Part shown: positions 1 through 5,925 of the stretch, piece by piece
Position numbering within the stretch: position 1 is the stretch's first letter
How the letters are laid out: each line of letters begins with the position of its first letter
From: Blastococcus sp.
GTDB taxonomy: Bacteria > Actinomycetota > Actinomycetes > Mycobacteriales > Geodermatophilaceae
Length of the DNA: 10,911 bases
Direction: 5' to 3'
NCBI GenBank assembly: GCA_025963345.1
Contig: JAOPUS010000012.1
Coordinates: 1 to 10,911 of the forward strand
Notes under the pieces: model-generated
Databases searched by the model: none
The model's input: only the letters and a program-made list of their open reading frames with translations
What the model was told of the DNA's origin: nothing
Made by a program: the position numbers and the translations under genes

Positions 1-2327
1 CCGACGACGGCCTTGGTCTCCCAGGGCCGGGACTGCTCCAGCGGCCCGGTCGACATCTCGTAGACCCGGAAGGTGTCGGCCCCGTAGGCGCCGATCATCT
101 CATCCGGCGTCACCATGTTCTTCAGGCTCTTGCCGATCTTCCCGTACTCACGGTTGACCGGCTTGCCCTCGAAGAGGAACTGGCCGTCCTTCTCCACGAC
201 CTCGGCGGCGGGCACGTAGAAGCCTCGCTCGTCGGTGTAGGCGAAGGCGGAGATGTAGCCCTGGTTGACCAGCCGGCGGAACGGCTCCTCGCTGGAGACG
301 TACCCCAGGTCGTGCAGGACCTTGTGCCAGAAGCGGGCGTACAGCAGGTGCAGGACGGCGTGCTCGACGCCGCCGACGTAGAGGTCCACGCCGCCGACGT
401 CGCCGGGCTCGCGCGGGCCGAGCCAGTAGCGCTCCAGCTCGGGGTCGACCATCTGCTCGTCGTCGCTGGGGTCGAGGTAGCGCAGGTAGTACCAGCAGGA
501 CCCGGCCCAGTTGGGCATGGTGTTGGTCTCGCGGCGGTACTTCTTGGGGCCGTCGCCCAGGTCCAGCTCGACCGTCGTCCATTCGGTGGCCCGGGACAGC
601 GGCGGCTCCGGCGCGGAGTCGGCATCGTCGTCGGCGAAGGTCTTCGGCGAGTAGTCGTCCACCTCGGGCAGCAGTACCGGCAGCATCGATTCCGGGACGG
701 CGACCGGCAGGTCGTTCTCGTCGTAGACGATCGGGAACGGCTCACCCCAGTAGCGCTGCCGGCTGAACAGCCAGTCGCGGAGCTTGTAGGTGGTGGTCGC
801 CTCGCCGTGGCCGTGCTCGACCAGCCACTCGGTGATCGTCGCGATCGCGGTGGCCTTGTCCAGGCCGTCCAGGGAGATCTCGTCGTTCGACGAGTTGATC
901 ATCGGTCCGGCGCCGGTGTACGCGCCGCCGTTGAAGTCCGCGGGCGGCTGAACCGTCCGGACGACGGGCAGCCCGAACACGTCCGCGAACTCGTGGTCGC
1001 GGGGGTCCTCCCCGGGCACGCCCATGATGGCGCCGGTGCCGTAGCCGGTCAGCACGTAGTCGGCGATGAAGACCGGCAGCTTCCGGCCGTTGACCGGGTT
1101 GACCGCGGTGACGCCCAGCCAGACACCGGTCTTGTCGCGGCCCTCCGTCTGCCGGTCCAGCTCCGAACGGCGGGAGGCCTGCCGCTGGTAGGCGCTGATC
1201 GCCTCGCGGGGCGTCGCCGCACCGCCGGTCCAGCGGGGGTCCGTGCCGTCCGGCCACGCGTCGGCGGTCAGTGCCTCGACCAGCGGATGCTCGGGAGCCA
1301 GGACCATGTACGTCGCCCCGAACAGCGTGTCCGGCCGGGTGGTGAAGACCTCGACGGTCTCGTCGCCGCAGGAGAAACCGATGCGGGCGCCGGTCGAGCG
1401 GCCGATCCAGTTTCGCTGCATCTGCTTGAGCGAGTCCGACCAGTCCAGTCGGTCGAGGTCGTCGATCAGGCGGTCGGCGTAGGCGGTGATCCGCATCATC
1501 CACTGGGTCAGCGGCCGCCGGAACACCGGGAAGTTGCCCCGCTCCGAGCGCCCGTCGGCGGTGACCTCCTCGTTGGAGAGCACCGTGCCCAGGCCGGGGC
1601 ACCAGTTGACCGGCGCCTGGTGCAGGTAGGCCAGCCGGTGGGCGTCGACGACCTTGCGGCGGTCCACCTCGTCCAGGTCGGGCCACGGACGGCCGCCCGG
1701 GTTCGTGCCCGGCGCGGGCTGGCGCGTGCCGGCGTCCAGCTCGGCCACCAGCTCGGCGATCGGACGGGCCTTGCCGGCCTGCTCGTCGAACCAGGAACCG
1801 AAGAGCTGCAGGAAGATCCACTGGGTCCACTTGTAGTAGCCCGGGTCGATCGTGGCGAAGCTGCGGCGGTCGTCGTGGTCGACGCCCAGACGGCGCAGCT
1901 GCGCGCGGATCGCCTCGATGTTGGCCTCGGTCGTGATCCGCGGGTGCTGCCCGGTCTGGACGGCGTACTGCTCGGCGGGCAGACCGAAGGCGTCGTAGCC
2001 CATCGGGTGCAGCACGTTGTCGCCGTCCATGCGGTGGAATCGACTGGTGACATCGGTACCCAGGTAGCCCAGCGGGTGGCCGACGTGCAGGCCGGCACCC
2101 GAGGGGTACGGGAACATGTCCATCACGAAGAACTTCGGGCGGTCGGCGACCTTCTCGAAGCCCTCGCTCAGCCGGCCGGTCGGGTTCGGCGTGTGGAAGG
2201 TGCCCTCGCGCTCCCAGCGGTCCTGCCAGGCGAGCTCGATCTGCTGGGCCAGCGCCGGGGTGTAGCGGTGCGGCGGGACGTCACCGGGCGTCTGGTCGGC
2301 GCTCGACTGGTCGGCGGTCTGGCTCAT
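1..2327 (-). CDS. leuS: Leucyl-tRNA synthetase, C-terminus beyond window edge
   Basis: Class I aminoacyl-tRNA synthetase that charges tRNA-Leu with leucine in the cytoplasm. The reading frame stays open to base 3, giving 775 residues. Actinobacterial LeuRS is usually about 950-970 residues, so part of the anticodon-binding and C-terminal domains lies outside the window. Visible motifs are the ATP-binding HIGH box as HVGH (81-84), preceded by MFPYPSGAGL; CP1 editing-domain sequences TTRPDTLFGATY and GVPGEDPRD (around 440); WCPG and SCWYYLRYLDP typical of LeuRS; and the KMSKS loop as KIGKS (730-734) followed by LKN, the usual form in actinobacterial LeuRS rather than a defect. The ATG at 2325-2327 is chosen because an AGGAG site at 2336-2340 sits 8 nt upstream. 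The gene is divergent from the GGDEF-EAL gene, and its leader carries an apparent leucine attenuator. Confidence 0.98.
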   Translation of the reverse strand, partial: MSQTADQSSADQTPGDVPPHRYTPALAQQIELAWQDRWEREGTFHTPNPTGRLSEGFEKVADRPKFFVMDMFPYPSGAGLHVGHPLGYLGTDVTSRFHRMDGDNVLHPMGYDAFGLPAEQYAVQTGQHPRITTEANIEAIRAQLRRLGVDHDDRRSFATIDPGYYKWTQWIFLQLFGSWFDEQAGKARPIAELVAELDAGTRQPAPGTNPGGRPWPDLDEVDRRKVVDAHRLAYLHQAPVNWCPGLGTVLSNEEVTADGRSERGNFPVFRRPLTQWMMRITAYADRLIDDLDRLDWSDSLKQMQRNWIGRSTGARIGFSCGDETVEVFTTRPDTLFGATYMVLAPEHPLVEALTADAWPDGTDPRWTGGAATPREAISAYQRQASRRSELDRQTEGRDKTGVWLGVTAVNPVNGRKLPVFIADYVLTGYGTGAIMGVPGEDPRDHEFADVFGLPVVRTVQPPADFNGGAYTGAGPMINSSNDEISLDGLDKATAIATITEWLVEHGHGEATTTYKLRDWLFSRQRYWGEPFPIVYDENDLPVAVPESMLPVLLPEVDDYSPKTFADDDADSAPEPPLSRATEWTTVELDLGDGPKKYRRETNTMPNWAGSCWYYLRYLDPSDDEQMVDPELERYWLGPREPGDVGGVDLYVGGVEHAVLHLLYARFWHKVLHDLGYVSSEEPFRRLVNQGYISAFAYTDERGFYVPAAEVVEKDGQFLFEGKPVNREYGKIGKSLKNMVTPDEMIGAYGADTFRVYEMSTGPLEQSRPWETKAVV

Positions 2328-2335
2328 CGCAGGTG

Positions 2336-2340
2336 CTCCT
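2336..2340 (-). promoter_or_regulatory. Shine-Dalgarno site of leuS
   Basis: AGGAG on the minus strand, 8 nt before the leuS ATG. It fixes the leuS start and lies about 35 nt downstream of the attenuator terminator, so leuS is translated with its own ribosome site once RNA polymerase has read through. Confidence 0.85.
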
Positions 2341-2375
2341 GGGTCCCAAGCTGTGGCATACCGGCGGCGGACATC

Positions 2376-2400
2376 AAAAAACCCCTCACGCAGGAGGGGT
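2376..2400 (-). terminator. Intrinsic terminator in leuS leader (attenuator)
   Basis: Minus-strand hairpin with a perfect 7-bp stem, ACCCCTC (2400-2394) and GAGGGGT (2387-2381), a 6-nt CTGCGT loop, and six T's (2381-2376, the first being the last stem base). It lies between the leader peptide and leuS in the same direction as leuS, so it would end transcription before the synthetase. No other gene in the window sits upstream that it could terminate. A U-run this good is uncommon in high-GC actinobacteria and supports an attenuation role. Confidence 0.85.
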
Positions 2401-2401
2401 C

Positions 2402-2435
2402 GCCGTGCTGTCTGAACGTCTCAGGTCAGCACGGC
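2402..2435 (-). promoter_or_regulatory. Leader hairpin between leader peptide and terminator
   Basis: Perfect 9-bp inverted repeat GCCGTGCTG (2435-2427) and CAGCACGGC (2410-2402), extended inside by a further 4-bp CTGA/TCAG pairing (2424-2421 and 2415-2412). The 5' arm covers the last codons and stop of the leader peptide. The 3' arm ends one base before the terminator stem. By position it matches the pause or 1:2 hairpin of a classical attenuator. I found no convincing antiterminator pairing, so the switching logic is unresolved. Confidence 0.65.
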
Positions 2436-2461
2436 CGGGAAAGAAGGAGCCGCCCGGTCAC
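2426..2461 (-). CDS. leuS leader peptide (VTGRLLLSRPC)
   Basis: Eleven-codon ORF starting GTG and ending TGA, with three consecutive leucine codons, CTC CTT CTT, at positions 5-7 (2449-2441). CTT is rare in this G/C-ending genome, so these codons should be sensitive to leucyl-tRNA charging. The GTG follows a TAGGCT -10 hexamer by 7 nt, consistent with leaderless translation from the first base of the transcript. A strong hairpin and an intrinsic terminator follow, then leuS. This is the classical layout of ribosome-mediated attenuation; attenuators upstream of leuS have been predicted in some Streptomyces by comparative genomics. The function is inferred from arrangement. Too short to identify by homology. 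Confidence 0.72.
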   Translation of the reverse strand: MTGRLLLSRPC

Positions 2462-2468
2462 GCTGCCC

Positions 2469-2474
2469 AGCCTA
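2469..2474 (-). promoter_or_regulatory. -10 element of leuS leader transcript
   Basis: TAGGCT on the minus strand fits the actinobacterial TANNNT -10 pattern and ends 7 nt before the leader-peptide GTG. Transcription would start at or next to the GTG. No recognisable -35 hexamer is visible. Confidence 0.55.
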
Positions 2475-2578
2475 CCGCGACGCGCGGCCTCGGGTCCCGG
2501 CCCGCCCCCGTCACCCGTGCGGGCCTGAATCGCCCGGCTGGGGTGCAGCCGGGCCGTCCTCCGGCCGATGAACGAAGC

Positions 2579-4879
2579 GTGGATCGCGACGAGCTGACGA
2601 CGGGGCGTGCCCGCGTGCCGTCGTCCGGGATGCTCGTCGCCCTGACCGTGCTCGGTGTCGTCCTGTTCGCGACGGGTGTCGGCCCCCGGCCCGACGGCGC
2701 CGGCTGGGACCGGCTCTATGACGTCGTCCTCTACAACTGCGCTTACCTACCGGCCGCGGTCCTCTGCTGCTACGCAGCTCGGAGGCTGCCGCGGGAGCGG
2801 CTGGCCTGGCGGGCCCTGGCGGTGTCGCTGCTGCTGAACGCGACCGCCAACGCGCTGCGCACCCTGACGGCAGGGCTCGACGGAAACGGCACCTCGCCGG
2901 TCCTCGCCGTCGACGTGATGTCGCTGATCGCCTACCTCACGCTCTACGTGACGATGCTGGGCCTGATCCGGGCGCGGGTGCCGCGGTTCCACCCGAGCAT
3001 GTGGCTGGACGGGCTGATCGGCGCCCTGGGCACCACCGCCGTCGGCGTCGCCTTCCTGATCGGCCCGTACCTCGACCCCACCTCGGGTCGCGAGGCGGTG
3101 CCGCTCGTCCAGCTCGCCATGCCCGCGACGGATGTGCTGCTGTTCGCCCTCATGGTCGCGGTGGGCTCGATCCTCGGCGTGCGGCTGGACCGCACCCTGT
3201 TCCTGGTCATCGCGGCTCTCGGCGCGATCTTCATCGGCGACGTCATCCTGTTCGCGCGCACCGTGTCGGGCAGCTACGTCGACGGCGGCCCGCTGGAGCT
3301 GACCTGGTTGGCCGGCATCGTGCTCGTCGCGTTCGGGGCCCACCACGCCCGGCCCCGTCCGGCCCCGGACGGCGACCTGGACGGAGGGACCCGACTCGGC
3401 TGGCGTTTGCTCGCTCTCCCCCTCGTCTGCAACATCGCCAGCCTCGTCGTCCTCGCCCTCGGGTGGGGCGACCAACTGCCGGTCGCCGCCGCCTGGCTGG
3501 CCATCGGCTGTGTGCTGGCTGCGGTCGCCCGGACGGCGGTCACCTTCGGCGAGGTACGGGCGTTCAACGAGGTCAAGCAGCAGGCGCGCACCGACGAGCT
3601 GACCGGGCTGGCCAACCGCCGGGCCCTGCTCGAGGCCGCCGGGCGCGTGCTTGCGACGGCGTCGGCCCGGCGTCCGGCCGCGCTGCTGCTCCTCGACCTC
3701 GACGGCTTCAAGGAGGTCAACGACAGCCTCGGGCACACGGCCGGTGACCACCTGCTCCGCCAGATCGGCCCGCGGCTGCTGCCGGCGCTGCGCCCTGGGG
3801 AGATCCTGGCCCGCCTCGGCGGCGACGAGTTCGCCGTCCTGCTGCCCGAGGCCGGACTCGACGAGGCCCAGGAGCGGGCCGAACGGCTGCGCAAGCTGGT
3901 CCTGCAGCCGTTCCCGGTCGAGGACATCCGTCTGCACGTCGGCGCCAGCATCGGCGTCGCGACCGCGCCCGTGCCCGCGGCCACGGTCCAGGAGATGCTC
4001 CGCTGCGCCGACATCGCCATGTATGCGGCGAAGTCCGCGCGGGAGGGTGTGCACGTCTACGTGCCCGACCCGCACGGCGGCAGTGGCGACCGGCTGCGCA
4101 CGATGGAGGAGCTGCGCACCGCCCTGGACAGCGACCAGCTCGTCGTCCACCTGCAGCCGCAGATCACCCTCACCGACGAGCGGGTGGTCGGCGTCGAGGC
4201 GCTCGTGCGCTGGAACCACCCCGTCCGAGGCCTGCTCTCCCCCGCCGATCTGCTGCCCGCGGCCCAGCAGGCCGGTTTGCTGAGGCCACTCACGGACACG
4301 GTGCTGGAGCTGGCGCTCACCGCCACCGCGCGGTGGTGGCAGGACGAGAAGGTCCCGGTGTCGGTCAACCTCGCGGCGGCCAACGTCAACGACCTCGACC
4401 TGCCGAGCAAGGTCGCGGCCGCACTCCGCCGGCACGGACTGCCGCCGGAGGCGCTCACGCTGGAGCTGGTCGAGGACACCCTCATGGCCGACCCCGAGCG
4501 GGGCCGTCAGGTGCTGGCCGAGCTCCGGCGACTCGGCGTCCGGACGTCGATCGACGACTACGGCACCGGATACAGCTCGCTGGCCTACCTCCGGCACCTG
4601 CCCGCCGACGAGCTCAAGCTCGACCGGAGCTTGACGGCTGACGTCGACCAGGACAAGCGGGCGGCCGCGATCGTGCGGCACACCGTGGCGCTGGCCCACG
4701 AGCTGGGCCTGCGGCTGGTCGTGGAGGGCGTCGAGGACGCCGTCACCGGCGCCGTGCTGGCGCAGCTGGGCTGCGACATCGCGCAGGGGTACGCCATCGC
4801 CCGCCCGATGCCGGTCGAGGACTTCCTCCGGTGGCTGGTGACGCCTCGCCCGTTCCTGCTCGAGCAGACCCGGGCCTGA
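2579..4879 (+). CDS. Membrane GGDEF-EAL protein (c-di-GMP cyclase/phosphodiesterase)
   Basis: Predicted to make and/or degrade cyclic-di-GMP at the membrane. With the GTG start at 2579 it has 766 residues. The first ~320 form about ten hydrophobic helices, an unidentified membrane sensor. A short linker leads to the GGDEF domain (~333-497), with DELTGLANRR at 339 and an intact GGDEF at 414-418. The inhibitory-site position RxxD reads RPGE, so product inhibition may be weak. The EAL domain (~512-755) has EAL (540-542), VNLAAANVND, LELVED, DDYGTGYSS (659-667), LKLDRS, VEGVE and QGYAIARP; the metal-binding and catalytic positions all look present, so both activities are possible. The start is uncertain: GTG 2543, GTG 2615 and ATG 2630 are in frame, none with a good Shine-Dalgarno site, and no TANNNT promoter was found. 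It is divergent from leuS and convergent with the oxidoreductase gene. Confidence 0.93.
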   Translation: MDRDELTTGRARVPSSGMLVALTVLGVVLFATGVGPRPDGAGWDRLYDVVLYNCAYLPAAVLCCYAARRLPRERLAWRALAVSLLLNATANALRTLTAGLDGNGTSPVLAVDVMSLIAYLTLYVTMLGLIRARVPRFHPSMWLDGLIGALGTTAVGVAFLIGPYLDPTSGREAVPLVQLAMPATDVLLFALMVAVGSILGVRLDRTLFLVIAALGAIFIGDVILFARTVSGSYVDGGPLELTWLAGIVLVAFGAHHARPRPAPDGDLDGGTRLGWRLLALPLVCNIASLVVLALGWGDQLPVAAAWLAIGCVLAAVARTAVTFGEVRAFNEVKQQARTDELTGLANRRALLEAAGRVLATASARRPAALLLLDLDGFKEVNDSLGHTAGDHLLRQIGPRLLPALRPGEILARLGGDEFAVLLPEAGLDEAQERAERLRKLVLQPFPVEDIRLHVGASIGVATAPVPAATVQEMLRCADIAMYAAKSAREGVHVYVPDPHGGSGDRLRTMEELRTALDSDQLVVHLQPQITLTDERVVGVEALVRWNHPVRGLLSPADLLPAAQQAGLLRPLTDTVLELALTATARWWQDEKVPVSVNLAAANVNDLDLPSKVAAALRRHGLPPEALTLELVEDTLMADPERGRQVLAELRRLGVRTSIDDYGTGYSSLAYLRHLPADELKLDRSLTADVDQDKRAAAIVRHTVALAHELGLRLVVEGVEDAVTGAVLAQLGCDIAQGYAIARPMPVEDFLRWLVTPRPFLLEQTRA

Positions 4880-4888
4880 CGTCAGGCC
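4873..4888. repeat. 16-bp perfect palindrome spanning two convergent stop codons
   Basis: GGCCTGACGTCAGGCC is self-complementary over all 16 bases. The plus-strand TGA (4877-4879) and the minus-strand TGA (4884-4882) are its mirror-image parts, separated by CG. As RNA it could fold on either strand into a 6-bp stem with an ACGT loop, but no T-run follows, so its value as a bidirectional terminator is uncertain. Confidence 0.6.
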
Positions 4889-5808
4889 AGCTGCGGAGCC
4901 ACCTCGCTCGCCACGAGGTCGAGGTGGTCGAGGTCGGACAGGTCGAGGACCTGCAGGTAGAACCGCTCCGCCCCCGCCTCGATGTACCGGCCCAGGATGT
5001 CGACCGCCTCGGCAGGGGAGCCCGCGACACCATGCTTGCGCAGCTCGTCGACCTCGCGGCCGATGGCTGCGGCACGACGGGCGATCTCCGCCTCGTCCTT
5101 GCCGACACAGAGAACCAGGGCCGAGCTGTAGACCAGGGACGACGGGTCGCGGCCGGCCTCCTCGCAGGCCTCGCGGACCACGCCGAACAGCCGCGCGTTG
5201 TCCGCCGTCGAGCTGAACGGGACGTTGAACTCGTTCGCGTACCGGGCGGCCAGCCGGGGCGTGCGCTTCTTCCCCGCGCCACCGACGATGACCGGGATGC
5301 TCTCCTGCACGGGCTTGGGCAGCGCCGGTGAATCGGACAGCTGGTAGTGCGTGCCGTGGAAGTCGAAGGTCTGCCCCAGCGGGGTGTTCCACAGCCCCGT
5401 GATGACGGCGAGCTGCTCCTCGTAGCGGTCGAAGCGCTCGCCCAGAGAGGGGAAGGGGATCCCGTACGCGGTGTGCTCGGCCTCGAACCATCCCGCGCCG
5501 ATGCCGAACTCGACGCGTCCGCCGCTCATCTGGTCGACCTGGGCGACCGAGATGGCCAGCGGGCCCGGCAGCCGGAACGTGGCCGCCGTCATCAGCGTGC
5601 CGAGCCGGATCCGGCTGGTCTCACGGGCCAGCGCGCCCAGGGTCACCCAGGCGTCCGTCGGCCCGGGCAGGCCGTCGCCGCCCATCGTCAGGTAGTGGTC
5701 GGACCGGAAGAAGGCGTCGAAGCCCGTCTCCTCGGTGCGCCGGGCGACGGCCAGCAGGTCGTCGTAGGTGGCGCCCATCTGCGGTTCGGTCATGATGCGG
5801 AGTTGCAC
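4882..5808 (-). CDS. LLM-class F420-dependent oxidoreductase, Rv1855c family
   Basis: A 308-residue luciferase-like (bacterial luciferase fold, TIM barrel) flavin/F420 oxidoreductase, similar in length and sequence style to the mycobacterial Rv1855c family (TIGR03560). Family sequences visible include the N-terminal strand MQLRIMTEPQ, FRSDHY (34-39), the RIRLGTLMTAATFR strand, and GGRVEFGIGAGW (96-107), followed by EAEHTAYGIPFPSLGERFDRYEE and the IPVIVGGAGKKRTPRLAARYA phosphate-binding region. The substrate is unknown; these enzymes typically move a hydride between coenzyme F420 and an organic substrate. The start is GTG at 5806-5808, because residues 1-10 belong to the conserved first strand; the ATG at 5793 would remove it. 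A TAGCGT hexamer ends 6 nt before the GTG, suggesting a leaderless transcript. It is convergent with the GGDEF-EAL gene and divergent from the Ala-rich gene, so probably monocistronic. Confidence 0.93.
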   Translation of the reverse strand: MQLRIMTEPQMGATYDDLLAVARRTEETGFDAFFRSDHYLTMGGDGLPGPTDAWVTLGALARETSRIRLGTLMTAATFRLPGPLAISVAQVDQMSGGRVEFGIGAGWFEAEHTAYGIPFPSLGERFDRYEEQLAVITGLWNTPLGQTFDFHGTHYQLSDSPALPKPVQESIPVIVGGAGKKRTPRLAARYANEFNVPFSSTADNARLFGVVREACEEAGRDPSSLVYSSALVLCVGKDEAEIARRAAAIGREVDELRKHGVAGSPAEAVDILGRYIEAGAERFYLQVLDLSDLDHLDLVASEVAPQLA

Positions 5809-5814
5809 CCCCTG

Positions 5815-5820
5815 ACGCTA
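5815..5820 (-). promoter_or_regulatory. -10 element of the F420 oxidoreductase gene
   Basis: TAGCGT on the minus strand matches TANNNT and ends exactly 6 nt before the GTG start, so the transcript would begin at the start codon. The only purine-rich stretch (AGGGG) directly abuts the GTG and is too close to act as a Shine-Dalgarno site, which favours leaderless initiation. Confidence 0.5.
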
Positions 5821-5912
5821 ACGAGCCCGAAGTCCTTCCACCGGATGGCATGGGCGCTCGGGGTGTGCGCATCGGCCGAACCGGGCAGGATGATCGCCGA
5901 GACGATCAACTC

Positions 5913-5917
5913 GGAGG
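5913..5917 (+). promoter_or_regulatory. Shine-Dalgarno site that decides the Ala-rich gene start
   Basis: GGAGG sits 8 nt before the GTG at 5926. The upstream in-frame candidates, ATG 5845 and ATG 5890, lack a properly spaced site. This favours a protein beginning MFRKKTRGQ over longer versions. Confidence 0.7.
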
Positions 5918-5925
5918 TGCAGCTC

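Noticed and set aside
120..140. KIGKS instead of KMSKS in leuS as a possible active-site defect
   Set aside because: Actinobacterial LeuRS, including that of M. tuberculosis, normally carries KIGKSLKN here, so this is the family form.
312..2528. Long plus-strand open frame of 738 codons antisense to leuS
   Set aside because: It mirrors leuS codons: the translation is Val/Arg/Gly/Asp-rich with no domain, whereas the minus strand gives clear LeuRS motifs throughout. Such frames are common opposite high-GC genes.
2333..2578. Upstream extension of the GGDEF-EAL gene to ATG 2333
   Set aside because: It would overlap the leuS leader, attenuator and leuS start itself; the extra 82 residues are low-complexity Pro/Arg/Gly and precede the first membrane helix without any motif.
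2568..2597. Short ORF ATG AAC GAA GCG TGG ... upstream of the GGDEF-EAL gene
   Set aside because: Nine sense codons in a different frame, with no Shine-Dalgarno site, promoter or regulatory codon pattern.
2747..5491. Minus-strand open frame of 914 codons across the GGDEF-EAL and oxidoreductase genes
   Set aside because: It is antisense to one recognised gene and out of frame with another; the His/Arg/Gln-rich translation has no recognisable motif.
5347..5925. Upstream extension of the Ala-rich gene into the oxidoreductase gene
   Set aside because: The frame is simply open because it is antisense to the oxidoreductase. The GGAGG site 8 nt before GTG 5926 marks a better start.
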